NCBI GenBank assembly: GCA_029959085.1
Contig: JARWIR010000013.1
Location: 13,269,186-13,333,185 of the forward strand
DNA: 64,000 bases
From: Nemophila menziesii
Lineage: Eukaryota; Streptophyta; Magnoliopsida; Boraginales; Hydrophyllaceae
Direction of reading: 5' to 3'
In this document: positions 46,139-58,500 of the stretch, in pieces
Position numbering within the stretch: position 1 is the first letter of the stretch
Layout: each line of letters starts with the position of its first letter
The notes under the pieces: generated by a model
Database searches by the model: none
The model's input: only the letters and a program-made list of their open reading frames with translations
What the model was told of the DNA's origin: nothing
Position numbers and translations under genes: made by a program

Positions 46139-48390
46139 TTATGGTCAATTATCAAATAATTTTAATTCTTAATTATCCTTTAAGTGTTTATTCATTTTAA
46201 TTTTTTATATGATAGACATATATATATTTATCATTCTATGAATTTCATCTTGACTTTATAGTATTCTCTAATTTTTATTGGCTGAATCAATATATTTCTT
46301 GTCTTGAAAATTTATTTTTATAAAGTTGAAATGATTTCTCTAAAAATTATACATGTTTTGACAATAAAAAATAAAAGAAAAAAAATTATTTATATATTGT
46401 AATGTAAAGTAATTTTTTTTAATTTTATATTGTATCTAGTTAAATTTTTCGTATAATAAATTCTGATTTTTTTTTTAATTTTTTAGTACTTTGTAAATTT
46501 TAATAAAAAGGAATAAACTTTATTTATATGAAATATAATATGAATTCTTATAATTTTATTTATATGAAGATTAAGTGGATTATATATTATTAATTATTTT
46601 ATTTTTATGAAAAATAATATGAATTGTTAAATTTTATTTATATGAAGGTTAAGTGATTTATATATTATTAATTATTTTCATGCGTATATAATAATATGTA
46701 TATATTTGAGTCATGTGTATCTGTATATAATAAATGAGAGAATGAGATGAATGGAGGGATTATGAGCTAAATGGGGGGATTATGAGACGGGGAAGTTTGA
46801 GAATAAATAGGGTAAATTAGTTTTCATTCTGCTTTATTATATAGATATACAACAAACGGATTAGGTTAAGAAGAGAATCTAATTAATTACCAGAATAGAT
46901 CGAAAACTCTACCAGTATCGAGAAATCCTTTTGCTGTTGTTGCTTTGTTCGAAGAAATTGTATTGAGCATAACCTGTATTGTAAAGTTTGATTGCAACTG
47001 GTATATGATTAATTCTCCCTTTATAACCTCCACTATATTTACTGTATCAGACTCACTTACCTGCACCATATTTATATCTAATTAATTTCACACCAAAAAA
47101 ACACATTCAAGGTAAATTTAACTCACAGTTATTGGATCTTCTATATCATGCAAACATGTCACTTACAGACTCTAATATATCACCAGAACAATTCAAAGAT
47201 TCGCAAGTATCTCAGTTTAGTTCAGTGCTCTGTTCAACTCCTTGTATATATCACTTAAATCTCTGATAAACAGTTGAAAGAAATATTCATTCTTATTCAT
47301 TACGGGCTATAATTTTCCATTCTTTCTTTTCTTTTATATCTGCTCCTGCTTCCATAAATTTTTCTTTTTTTCACCATCTCATTTTGGTGAGAAATGAGAA
47401 GTTTATGTTTTGGTGAGAATAAATTACTACTTACAACACATTTTGTTGAAGAAATTCCAGTTTTCTTCTCTTGTTGTTGATTTACGAAATGGAAACTCCT
47501 CCATCTTCATCATTTGTTGGACTCCACCATCAAGGTTCGCTTTAAATCAAAACATATCCTATTCAATCACCGTGAGTTTTTAATTTATATTCTTGGATTA
47601 GATACTTGATTCATAGATTCCCTGATTGTTTTTGTAATGCCTTCTTTTCCATTTTTTTTACCCTTTTGGCCTCACGGGAATGAGCTTCCCCAATCTGTAT
47701 GATTATATATCTATCACAGACTTTCTCTCCATGTCTTCAGTCTTCGAGTATTACCAGATATCCATTGTAAAGCCTGTAATAATAATATATGCTGGAAATT
47801 AGTGAGACTCTAATTTATCTTTTCTGCTTTCTGTGCTGTATAAGTAGTAATTTATTCTCACCAAAACATAAACTTCTCATATATCAGGCTGATAAGTATG
47901 GATTGTAGATTTGTGACTTCTTTGCTATCTGCAAATATTTCACCTGTATCAAACATCACAAAACAAACCGTATAAGAAATCGTTAGAGATGGTAATGGTC
48001 ATAATATAGGTTGGGTCATAAGATTGCACCTGAAGCCTCGACACATTATACATGGGTATAATGAAAGTCATGCTCACAGGTCCAGCTTCCTTAGTAATGT
48101 TCTCGGTTTTAACCTTCAATGCTGAAAAATGAAATCAGAAACCTTCGATGGTTGATGGTGGCGGAGGTCTTCTCGTTGCAGGAGAGCGGCTTGGTGGGTG
48201 TTTTGGGTGTTCGATGGTTGACTTGATAGTTTGGTGGGGATTTATGTGTAAAATGAAAATAAAAGAGAATAATAAGGGAATTATGAGCCAAATGGGGGGA
48301 TTATGAGCCAAATGGGGGGATTATGAGATTAACGGGGGAATTTGAGGATAAATAGGGTAAATTAGTTTTGATTCTGCTTTATTATATAGA
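46139..48390 (-). mobile_element. Further Helitron-type 5' ends and their flanking DNA
   Basis: Two more minus-strand 5' ends of the same family lie at 46845 and 48390. Both begin TCTATATAATAAAGCAGAAT, and continue with (C/G)AAAACTAATTTACCCTATT and then runs of CTCATAATCCCCCCATT. Only one CTAG-plus-hairpin 3' end (43905) was found for all three. The DNA between 46850 and 48250 contains a perfect 37-bp inverted repeat and no recognised gene. A 60-codon minus-strand frame at 46887-47069 has no family resemblance. Confidence 0.5.
47394..47880. repeat. Perfect 37-bp inverted repeat, arms 413 bp apart
   Basis: The left arm (47394-47430, starting ATGAGAAGTTTATGTTTTGG) is the exact inverse of the right arm (47844-47880). 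The region between holds no gene. It may mark a small foldback insertion inside the Helitron-type DNA. Confidence 0.85.
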
Positions 48391-49240
48391 TATTTATAAC
48401 TACGGTTTGCTAGTTTAATTAGAGCTTAAAATGTACTCCAATGTTTCCAAAATTAATAGTACTCACTTATCAAAATTAATATTTATTATAAAATTTTAAG
48501 ATATTTTTTTTTCTATTTTTTTTGTTATATCTATTAAAATATAAAATTTATATTGTTCAATACATATTCAAAATACCAATACACAAAAGGTATAATAATG
48601 ATTGATATAATTGAACACACGGTGAAGAGAAAAATACTTTTGAAAGCCTACATTTTGCCAACTTTATATTTTAACACTTAACTAAAAAAACCTACTTTTA
48701 AAGGCCTTTAGTTACTTTTTGATGGAAGTACTTTTACTATTTTACCTCTGTCCAGTCCAGTGTGAGGGTACAGACCCACGAGGACTGAACGGGCTGTACC
48801 CATGGCCCCTTTTACAGTCCAGGTTGCTATGTTTTTTAGTAGTATTTTTTTTGTTAAGTACAAATACAAGGAGGGCTGGCCCCATAACGAACTAAAACGG
48901 AGGGTGAGTTGTACCCATGTAGAACAGAAACGGGGGTAGGCTGTACCCACGTTTTACATTTTTTATTATGTCATTACTTTGTTAAGAAATACATGTCTTC
49001 TAATTTGAAATGAGGCTTTTTTTACATTTAATTCTGAACAAACAAAAAAAACAATTTTTATACCATAACAGGCCAGCCCCATTAACAACAAAAAATACAG
49101 TGGGCTGGCCCAATCAGCACTATGACCCAGCTAAAATAAAAATATAACTGTACACCGATATGGGGATGGCCCAGCTGCAAAAAATTGCATATATTGGTTT
49201 GGCCCATTTAGCAGTCCAGTAATAAATAAATAAATAAAAT
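48391..49240. other. Intergenic DNA with GGCTGGCCC / GGGCTGTACCC phrases
   Basis: From 48740 on, phrases such as GGGCTGTACCCATGG, GAGGGCTGGCCCCAT and GTGGGCTGGCCCAAT recur. They resemble the inverted phrases at 36060-36630. No frame or repeat end was fixed. Confidence 0.45.
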
Positions 49241-50000
49241 CCCCAACTGGATCTGCATCTTCGATCATCGGAGGTGGTGGTGGGATTAATACTGGACTGG
49301 ATCTCACGAACTAGAGCGACGGAATGGGCTGGACTGGATTGCGATGGTGATGGATTTCAGTCTTGAAGCGCGGCGCTGTGCAACAGAGGTGGAGGAGTGG
49401 TGGTGGTGGATCTCGATGGCTTCGTTATGTGACGAGATGGTGGTGAGGGTTTACTGGTGGTGGCGTTTATGTGTCGAGATGGGTGGCGAGGTACGGCTTG
49501 CTTCTTCCCAGCGGCGGTGGTACACGAACGGAGCCCAGTTTGGCCGCATTTCAGGGGGATCCGCGATGATGATGGTGTTGATGGAGGGAGGCGCAGATCT
49601 GACGGTGGCTGGAGGGGCGGTGGTGCAGCGAATCGGCGAAGGTAGATCTGGTGGTGGGGTGGATTATGTGCGTGAAGGTGAAGAGGGGAGGGGAGGTTGA
49701 AGAGGGACGGCAGTATCCTGGTTTGGGTGGGGGGATCTTCGTCTGCAGCAGAGAGAGAGAGTAGTTTTGGGTGAGGGATGGTGGCTATGGTGATGAAGGT
49801 TGGGTGTGGCTATGGTGATGAAGGTTTGGTGTGGCTATGGTGATGAAGACGGGGGTGGTGATGTTGGGAGAGGGAGTCGGTGGTGCTGATGAAGGTGGAC
49901 GGTGGTGATGGTCTAGAAGGAGATGGTAATGGTGTAGAAGGAGGTGGTGATGGTGTAGAAGGAGGTGGCCATGGTGATGTTGGTGGTGGGGGCGGTGGTT
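49241..50000 (+). repeat. GC-rich block with GGTGATGG-type minisatellites
   Basis: A unit GTGGCTATGGTGATGAAGGT occurs at 49781, 49805 and 49831. It is followed by units of GATGGTGTAGAAGGAGGTG near 49910-49970. The block is much richer in G than its surroundings. Open frames within it are low-complexity and have no family resemblance. Confidence 0.6.
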
Positions 50001-50004
50001 TGGG

Positions 50005-52815
50005 TATTTATTTTATTTTTATCGGTAAATCAAACTTATATTAAATGAAGCCCAAACTGTCAACACATTACAACCTAGGCCCATAGCTAATGGGCCAAGT
50101 TACATTACTACTAAATTTTAACTTAACTATTACAAACTTTTAAAAGCCCAAATACAATATAACATAAACGAATAATAACTATCTATTACAAATATTATTA
50201 CTCGCAATATTAGCCTTTAGACTCCGAAAACTTCTTCTCTTCAACTTTACAGCCACATAAGCTTTTGTCACATTGTAAAGCCTTTCTTCATTCATTTGTT
50301 TATCACCATGTTCTTGCCTATTTCTTTCAAACCAAATCAAGTAGATATACGTAGTAATACTCACCCCTACTATCATCACCATATCCAAATGACCACACAC
50401 CTTTTTAATATCTTCCAATAGCTCTTGTGTTGTATTAATATTTGCACTAATACCACAATCACCAAGTACTTTAAGAAGAATACTATTAGAGAATTTACAT
50501 TTAACAAATAGATGATTACTATCTTCATTCTCAGCTTTACACAAATGACAAATAGGGTCAACGTTTAAACCCCAATCAATCAATCTATCCTTAGTAGGTA
50601 ATCTGCCCATTGCAACTTGCCAAGAAACAAAGGAGCACCTCGGTATACAAGATTTAGACCAAACTATATCATACCATTTCACCTCATTATTATGTTCAGC
50701 AATTCTTACCATAGTTTTTTTATAAGAAAGTTGATTTTTAACAGTTTCAGTCCAGATAATTCTATCTTCTTTATCAGTTAAGGTTATGCTCTGTATTTGA
50801 GGAAGAATTTTCCCTATACAAGGAGGGATCCTCCACCTTCCTCTACCAAAACATTCCCTAACTTTCTTATTACAGCTCAAATTACTCTCATCACAAGATA
50901 TATTTAGTAGCTCTTGCACACCCTTTCTTTTAATCCACTTATCCCACATTATAAAGGTTAACTTCCCATTTTTAACTTCATGATAAATAAGTTCATAAGC
51001 CAGTTGTCTAACCTTAAGTAGTTACTTCCACATCCATGAATGGTATTGTTTAGGACTAATGCTCCAAATACACCTGTTTTTCAGTATATTCTTATTTACC
51101 CACAAGCTCCAGAGATTATGATTTTGAGAGTAAAATCTCCAGAAATTGTAAAGTAAACAAGTCCTATTAATAACCTCAAGATTGGGAATGTTTAGTCCCC
51201 CTTCCTGCTTACTACTACAAACTGTATTCCAAGCTATTCTAGCACCATGAGCATTATCAAGATTACCTTTCCACAAGAAGCCAGCTAATCTTTGATTTAA
51301 TTTATAGATCACCTGTTTTGGAAGAAGGAATATTCTACACCAAAAGGTGATTTTGCTTATCAAAACAACTCGGATTAGTTCCACCTCTCTGCATAAGACA
51401 AAAACTTTGTGAAAGTCCTAGAGGGGGGTGAATAGGATTACTAATAAGATTAATGCCTAATTAAAAATATTTTGGACAATTATAAGTTTAAGAAAGAAAC
51501 TTCTAAGTCAACTAATATATCAAACTCCTAAGGGATCATACAATGGATAAGCTAAGAGGTTCGATATATAAGTGATACAAGTAAAACGAGTTTCTAATCT
51601 CTTACTACTCTAGATGACAATATGTTAGATAAACTAGATAATCAATATCACAATATTCATACTAGCATATTATCAAACATATAAAGTGCGGAAAGTAAAT
51701 AAAGTAGGGATAGAAAGATACACACGATTTATAGTGGTTCGGTTTCCCTACATCCACTACCTAAGGAAGCCTCCTTAGGATTTCAAGCTTTTCACTAAGA
51801 TCCCGTGTCTCTCTTAACCGGGTCGAGAACACAATAACCTTTACAACCTCTTCGATAACACAAAGGACAACCTCTTCGAAACCACGAAGGAAACTCTTGT
51901 GTAATCACAACACAAGGACACCGAGTATACTCCCGATACTCAAATTCTCTCTTAACCTATCTATTACAAGAACTAGAATTAAGAGGATAAATACAAAGTG
52001 TTTAAAGGGTGAAACAACTTTGCTAATGAACTCCTAAAGAGATGATATAACTATAAGCTTAAAACTTCTCTTGAGTAGATAATAACTTTGAAGCTCCTTT
52101 GATTTACTCCTTGAATGAGTAGATATGACAATTATAGCTCTTGACACCTTCTTGGATGATAACAATTAAGCCCCTAAGTGTATATGGGTTGAAGGTGTAG
52201 TTGTAGCCTTGAAAGACCTTCAATTTATAGCTGCAAAATGCTCCCAACGGTCATAAGACTTGTCTCCAACGGATATATTAATATCCCCAACGGTTATATT
52301 CATTTTGTCTTCATTTTGCTGCAGAAAACCCTAACTTGCGGTGCACCGCGGGTCTCGTGCGGTGTACCGCATGAACTTTCGTTTTCTTGTGCTTCACCAA
52401 ACCGGGTGCCCGGTTTCACCAAATGCGGGTACCCGGTTCTTACTGACATAGGAACTTTTGACATTTTGATTCGTTGCTCGGATGGAAAAGTTTTCTTCAC
52501 GAGAGTTGTAGGAAACATCATTTTAAGAAACTTTGTAGTTGATCACTAAAGCTAATTCGCAATGTACACAAAGATATAAATAAAAGTATTTGCATGAGAA
52601 TTAGTTTCATAAGATATAACAATAAAGTTTTGATCTAAATGATAAAGATGTGCTTTTTGATGAATTAGAGTTCAAGATAGAATATGTATAACAAGAGTAA
52701 TTAGCACACTAAACACAAGAGGATTTGTCACATTAAAACAACCTATTAAGGGAGGCTATATGCCAACACTTTGAACTCCATTGTGATATATTGTTACATA
52801 TTTTCTCCATTGTGG
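50005..52815 (-). mobile_element. LINE, 5'-truncated and split by a solo LTR
   Basis: The minus-strand ORF2 C-terminal part lies at 51384-50179. It has the post-RT segment (FLWKGNLDNAHGARIAW, GGLNIPNL), then the zf-RVT block (WQVAMGRLPTKDRLIDWG, CHLCKAENEDSNHLFVKC). An in-frame TAA at 51022-51024 interrupts it. There is no RNase H domain, unlike the LINE at 37020. The 3' end reads TTTGATTTACCGATAAAAAT. The LINE continues beyond the inserted LTR (51410-52768): bases 52774-52815 on the minus strand encode EKICNNISQWSS, which joins to the KLSYAxR-like start of the 51384 block. That block also has a one-base slip near 51389. Confidence 0.85.
51405..52773 (-). mobile_element. Solo LTR, 1359 bp, with 5-bp target duplication
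   Basis: The LTR spans 51410-52768. On the minus strand it begins TGTTGGCATATAG and ends ...AGGACTTTCA, the TG...CA form. The 5 bases CTTTG stand on both sides (51405-51409 and 52769-52773). No internal retrotransposon sequence remains, so this is the product of recombination between two LTRs. It is inserted inside the minus-strand LINE. The orientation is inferred from the terminal phrase and could be reversed. Confidence 0.88.
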
Positions 52816-52851
52816 TTTGGGTATTTTACTGAGAATAGAGAGAGAATCTTT

Positions 52852-52852
<1 letters not shown>

Positions 52853-52908
<56 letters not shown>
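52853..52908. repeat. (GA)n microsatellite
   Basis: This is an uninterrupted AG/GA run of about 28 units. It produces a Leu/Ser-repeat frame on the minus strand that is not a gene. Confidence 0.97.
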
Positions 52909-52909
<1 letters not shown>

Positions 52910-54326
52910 AGAGCGAAATAATGAGAGGGGGTCTGCGTACATAAGAGGGTGGGGGATGGTTTTTTTGTTTTTCACTGTAAGAAAGGGTTTGGGGGGGCAT
53001 TGGTGTCTTTACACACCTTCTACCCAACTACTAACCAGAACCCTAACTAAAAGGACTTATTTATAAAGTTATATGGCGGCTAGACCTCGCAAATTGAGAA
53101 ATGACTAAGGTGGGTTGCAGCCATTTTAGATTATGAGAACACTATAATTATTTGAAAAAAAAATACAATTTCGTCTGTTTTTTTTTTAATATGTAAAAAT
53201 ATGAATAAAAAAAGTTACAGCCCCCTCAATTAAACACCTGCCCGAATCAAAGTTTTATAGAATAATTTTACTAAATTCTAAAATTTAAGGGTCGAGTACG
53301 GAATTGGAGCATTAAACAAACACCGATGAAAATAAATACAAGTAATACAAGATCCAATTTTTTAAATTTTTGGTGGTTAGTTTTAATTTCTTTTCATGAT
53401 TTTTTTTTTTTTTGTGTTCTAGAATTCTTTCAAATATTTTATAGTGTTTAAATTAGAATTCAGAAAATTCTAATTTGTCAATTTTGATCTTTGGATTATA
53501 CATTCTTATTAAATTCTTATATCCTTTTAAGTGGCAAAGAATTTGCATCTACAATTGAATCTTTAATTCCCTAATACCTGTTACAGTCTCTCTGACTCGA
53601 TATCATCGTTATTTGATAATGAATGTGGATTTTTTTTTTAAATTAATCACAGGTAATAATAGACGCAGATTTAGATCATATTATGTAACACATAGTAACT
53701 ATTGTTTTTTAGCTACAATACAAGTATCGTGAATATTAAGCATGAGTTTGTTTATGATTGGAGATAATTTTTTGAAACAAATAGTCAAGTATTATATCAA
53801 GGTGAATATGATTTGTTTTGTTTTATGCGTAAAAAAAATTGTGGGTGTTTTTAAATGATTTTGTTAGATATATAAAAAGTCTATTGGATGTGATTTTTTT
53901 CGTAACAATAATAATCTTTCCCGGCTCGAAATCCTGGATCTGCCCCTGAGTGAACTTATTTTTAGAATCGAAAAGGAAAAATGAAGTCAAAGGCGAAGTT
54001 GTGAGATTGTACATGGCGAGTCCTGAGATATGTCAGTTTTATTTATCAAGATTATTTTTTTGGAGTTGAAGGATAAACGAATAGTACATAAAAAGATTAT
54101 ATGGTAAGGCAAGTACTAGGCAAATTGTGAGGTGAAATAAGAAATTTGTGTTAAGTTATGAATATCGGTGAACAAATATATATGCATATTGGTAGTCAAA
54201 TGCAGAATCTAGTATAATATAATAACCCTATGAAAAACTGTGGAGATAACTCGCTAGCGTTCACAATGGATGAGTCATTCTTAGGGTCGTTGATTTCCAA
54301 ACAGGTGGCTAGTAAAAAAAATTGAA
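52909..54326. other. AT-rich intergenic DNA, no gene seen
   Basis: No long frame with family resemblance, no terminal repeats and no RNA gene were recognised. Several T runs occur (near 53400 and 53632). Confidence 0.5.
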
Positions 54327-55920
54327 ACCGTTTTTTTTTCTAAACGCTATATCCATTAATATAAAAAAACGAGTTACAAAAGTTAGTTAGTCCGAAGGGA
54401 TTGACTCCAGCTATGACCTAAACAATTGTCTAGTGGCGTGTTTTTAGTTAACCAATTGGCGACTAAATTATTTTCTCGAGAGACGGAGGAAAAAAGAAGC
54501 TTAGTGTGTTCGGCTACAAAGTAGATACTACGAATAATATTACAAATACTTGGAAAGTCTATTACTTTTTTCATAACTAGATGATCCATTACCACCTTAC
54601 AATCCTTTTGTATTATGCATCTTGAGTCTCTACAGTTCTTAGACCACAAACATGCTTCAAGATTTTGAATGCTTCAACCTCCAATGAACTATTCGCAATA
54701 ATCTCCCAAGCATTGTACTTGATAACAGCTAATACATGCAATTATAGATTTATTACTTTTGAAAATAACATCACAACTAATTTTGTAAAAGTTAAAAGGG
54801 GTGGGAAAGGTCCACTTACTAGCCTCGTGAGTTGAATTTTTAATGTTTACATAGTGTACAGATTGTGATACAAAATCATTACACTTTATTTCTTCCTTCA
54901 GACTAAGATTGTCATTATTTGGGAGTGTTCCCATGTTTTCTTTTCTATCTTCTTTCTTGTTCTTAGGTTGACTATCCTTCAGAACTAATTGTTCATCCTT
55001 AGGGAATTTTATATTTCTTTGCTCTTCCCACGGGGCCAAGGCATTATTATTTGTTTTTAAGGGACATAGAGGCATGTTATTAAACATATATCCATTTTCA
55101 TATCTTCATATCTGCCAAACCAGGATACATGCTTGTTCAAGTACCTCATTTTCTTTACCCATACTTTTATTAGCTTCTTTAATGAACTTGGTCATCTAAG
55201 TGTCTAGTTTGATAGAATAATGGTTTCCAGTTCTAAAGTTAAGGGAAGATGCTAGCTAAACATCCTTAGCCCAAATGCAGTTAAAAATTATATGTTCCAC
55301 TCATTCATTCTCCTTTTTGCAGATATTACAGACTTTACTATCTAATACTCTTCTTTGATATAGATTTCCATTAGTAGGAAACAAGTCTTTAAGGGCTTTC
55401 CACATGAAATTTTTAACCTTAGGATGGGTATTCATATTACATATCATCTTCCACACCTCTGGGTCAATAAGGTGTGAAGATGAAGGTTTGAGGTGATTTT
55501 TTTGAACTTCTTCCATTTCAGCTTAATTTTTAATATAATAGTAAACAACTTTAACAGAATATTTTCCATCTCTATTTTCCATCTCTATTAAGTATCCAGT
55601 ACATAATATATGATATTGAAACCAAAGTGATAAAAAAAATTGTGATTTTTCAGCTATACCACTAAAGAAGTTAACATTTACTATTATTTGCAGATTTCAT
55701 TTTCTACATCCAACTTCCATTAAATTACTTACTTTTTGCATATTCACATCAAGAAGTCTAATTAAAGCATTACATTATGTGATCCACACATCATTGGATA
55801 AATTAACATTCTTCCCATATTTCACTTTCCACTGCTAATGACCTCTCTACCCGCTAACATACTTTTCCACTCTCACAAGAGTTGATTTTTTCTTCCATTT
55901 CTTTACTGATTGAGCAAGTA
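54327..55920 (-). mobile_element. Decayed LINE, minus strand
   Basis: In minus-strand order: a degraded post-RT segment (near 55850), the zf-RVT block (KVKNFMWKALKDLFPTNGNL, then CNICKKENE, 55301-55460), the start of an RNase H-like domain (FYKISCDVIFKSNKSIIA, 54725-54800) and its end (SRENNLVANWLTK, near 54450). The 3' terminus reads TAATGGATATAGCGTTTAG followed by an A run (54330-54338). Frame breaks separate every block. Confidence 0.8.
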
Positions 55921-56319
55921 GGGAAGTACTTAAAAAAAATCGATTGCTTTTAAATTTTTAAAAGTTCTCTAAATATTTAAGAACAATTTTAAAAAATATC
56001 ACATAAGTGCTTTTTTAAAATAAATACCTAAAATAATTTTAAATTTAAAAATATTGTTTATTATTTTTAACAAAAATTTTAATTTTTATTATAAAACATT
56101 TTTTCTAGTTAAGAATAGTTTTTGTTCTAAAATAATCATTTTTGCATTTCTAACATATTCCTAATCTTAGCTAAAATTAAAAATTTATGATTACTCTCAT
56201 AGCGAATGAAGGAGCGTGCCGCTTTCCAAATTGGAGACCGGCACTATGAATTTGTCTAGAAAACTTTGTAAGAAATGTACATTATACCATTTCTAAATAT
56301 TAGTTTTTACAAAATATAT
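55921..56319. other. AT-rich spacer between two LINEs
   Basis: Nothing recognisable beyond A/T runs. Confidence 0.5.
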
Positions 56320-57910
56320 ATTCATTGGCTGGTGGAGTAGGATTCCGGGATTTTCAAAAAATGAATTTGGCAATGCTAACAAACCAAGTATGGAGAATTA
56401 TAAATAACAAAGACTCACTAGTATACAAAGTTTTGAAAGGTATATATTCCCCGTATGAAAGTTTATTGAATACAAAGCTTAAAAATAAAAGGTCATAGAG
56501 TTGGACGAGTATATTTAAAGGAATACAAATGCTCAAAAAACACGCAATATGGCAGATTGGAAATGGACAGAGCGTGGATATATGGAATCATAAATGGCTG
56601 ATGGGTAACTATAACTTGGAAAGTGCAAGGATACCTAATCTGAAACGGGTTAGTGCCTTGATGGAAAAGGATACATTAGGATGGAAGGTTCAACTCATTA
56701 AAAAAGTCTTCGACCCAATCATCACAAATGAAATCTTGAAAACCCCTATTACAAATGCGCTTAAGGAGGACAGACTTATTTGGCCTTTTAATAAAGATGG
56801 AACATACTCAACCAAGTCAGGGTATCACATTCTAGCTGGAGAAGATATTAAAGCGACACCTCAATCTTCTATTACTGGAGAGAAGGAAAATAACTCACTT
56901 TTATGGAATTTAATTTGGCATGCTAATGTTCCATCTAAAATCAGGAATTTATGTTGGAGAATTCGTAATGACATACTTCCATCTAAACAAAATCTAAAAA
57001 AGAGAAGATGCAAAGATGACAGTACCTGCGAATGGTGCGAGATGGAGAAAGAGGATTCTGACCATACTATTCTTAAATGTCCGTTAGTATACAGGTATGG
57101 GCAGAGTCGTCGCTACACATCAGAATTGATAACCAAATGAAGGAATCTTTCTCCGATTGGTTAGTAAACACTATTACAAGTTACATTAATAATGGATGAG
57201 ATAAAAGGGAAGTTACAACTACTATTCTCATTACTGCCTGGAAAATTTGGAAAGAAAGGATGAAAGACCTGTTTGATAAGAAAAATGGTCAGTCGTCAAT
57301 ATAACTCAAAACACAATAGAGGTGGTGGCAAGACTATTTGATGAGAAAAAGAGAGTCAACCAAGCAAAGGGGTATAAATTGAAGACTAATAATCATAAGA
57401 GACTGCATAATCCAGTTATAGATGATACGTCTGAAATGGTCTGGTTTAACGATGCTTCTTTCATAAGTGAATGGGAACCAGCTGCCATTTCAGCCATCGG
57501 TGTTAATGGGCAATGTTCAATATGTCAAAGAAAAGCTATTCGCTGTAAATTTAAAAACATCTTGGAAGGTGAAGCTTGGGTTCTTCTTTTAGCTCTTAGA
57601 TCAGCTGGATCAAAGAGCATCCAGAGTAGCTCAACCTTGAACTTGTTCAAGGTATCCATAAACAGGTGAGACTATATTGGAGTCTAAATCCAATTGTCAA
57701 AGAAATTAAAGGATGGTTAAACAACTTTCAGTTGTGGAAAATTTCATACATCAATCGTGAGCATAACATGATAACGGACGCTTTAGCAAAGTGCACAAGA
57801 AAGAATGTGAACCTTTCTAGATAGAAAGATTTTTTTAGTCATTAGCTCTAACAATTTTCTTGTCAAGTATTGTAATAATGGTCTTATGTAAGCTACCTTT
57901 CATTTGTAAA
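56320..57910 (+). mobile_element. 5'-truncated LINE, plus strand, decayed
   Basis: It starts with LAGGVGFRDFQKMNLAML and QVWRIINNKDSLVYKVLKG (56330-56440). It continues in the open frame 56529-57140: IGNGQSVDIWNHKWL, LIWPFNKDGTYSTKSGYH, and the zf-RVT block VPSKIRNLCWRI with CEWCEMEKEDSDHTILKC. An RNase H-like part follows at 57322-57669 (VWFNDASF, LEGEAWVLLLALRSAGSKSI) and ends near 57800 (INREHNMITDALAKCTRK). Stops and slips separate the parts. The A-rich end merges into an (AT)n run. Confidence 0.85.
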
Positions 57911-57913
57911 AAG

Positions 57914-57994
<81 letters not shown>
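57911..57994. repeat. (AT)n microsatellite
   Basis: An AT dinucleotide run of about 42 units lies between the LINE tail and the putative Helitron 5' end. Confidence 0.95.
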
Positions 57995-57997
<3 letters not shown>

Positions 57998-58019
57998 ATA
58001 TTATATTTCAAAGTTTTTC

Positions 58020-58140
58020 CTACGGTCCTGATTTACCCACTTAAGTGGTGGCCAGGATCGATTCTGGGAAAACATAAGTAGTGGGCAGGATCGATTCTGG
58101 CAAAACATAAGTGGTGGCTAGGATCGATTCTGGTCCCACT
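58020..58140 (+). repeat. Three tandem copies of a 38-43 bp unit
   Basis: GGATCGATTCTGG followed by (G/C)AAAACATAAGT(A/G) occurs near 58054, 58089 and 58122, each preceded by AGTGG(T/-)GGC. It sits just inside the proposed Helitron 5' end. Confidence 0.75.
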
Positions 58141-58269
58141 TTTTTTTTTAATACAAAACACAGTTAAAACAATTAAAAACAAAAGAAAAAAAAAACCCTC
58201 ATTTCACTCAACTTCTCCAATTTTCCTTCAAATTTTATCGAATTCTTACGTCAGCAGTAGTGCAAATAT

Positions 58270-58500
58270 AGTCGACGGCGGTGGAGGAACATCGTTTCCG
58301 GTCATATTCATCGACGGAGAGCGTGAAATCAATATCGGATTCATCCAAGTCCATCCGGTGCAAGATTACAAACGTTTCAATTCATGCTCAGTCAGAGAAT
58401 CGGAATATCTCCAAATCAGATCTCTATATACATCGTTGACCACAAGAACTCGAAGTCGTCTCACAGTTCGGACGATCGCCGGAAAATTCCGGTTACCGGT
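58270..58500 (+). pseudogene. Captured fragment of an uncharacterised plant gene (DUF7138-like)
   Basis: The frame reads FPVIFIDGEREINIGFIQVH, then PVQDYKRF; after a one-base slip it continues LSQRIGISPNQISIYIVDH. This resembles small plant proteins with a VFxDGExExxIGxxxIxP start (DUF7138 family, from memory). It stops at a donor-like CCGGTAAGG near 58500. Only one exon equivalent is present. The frame slip shows it is not functional. Confidence 0.4.

Noticed and set aside
49344..49700. 118-codon open frame in the G-rich block
   Set aside because: Composition reflects GGTGG-type repeats; no family resemblance and no conserved start.
57860..58081. 73-codon Ile/Tyr-repeat frame
   Set aside because: It is the translated (AT)n microsatellite.
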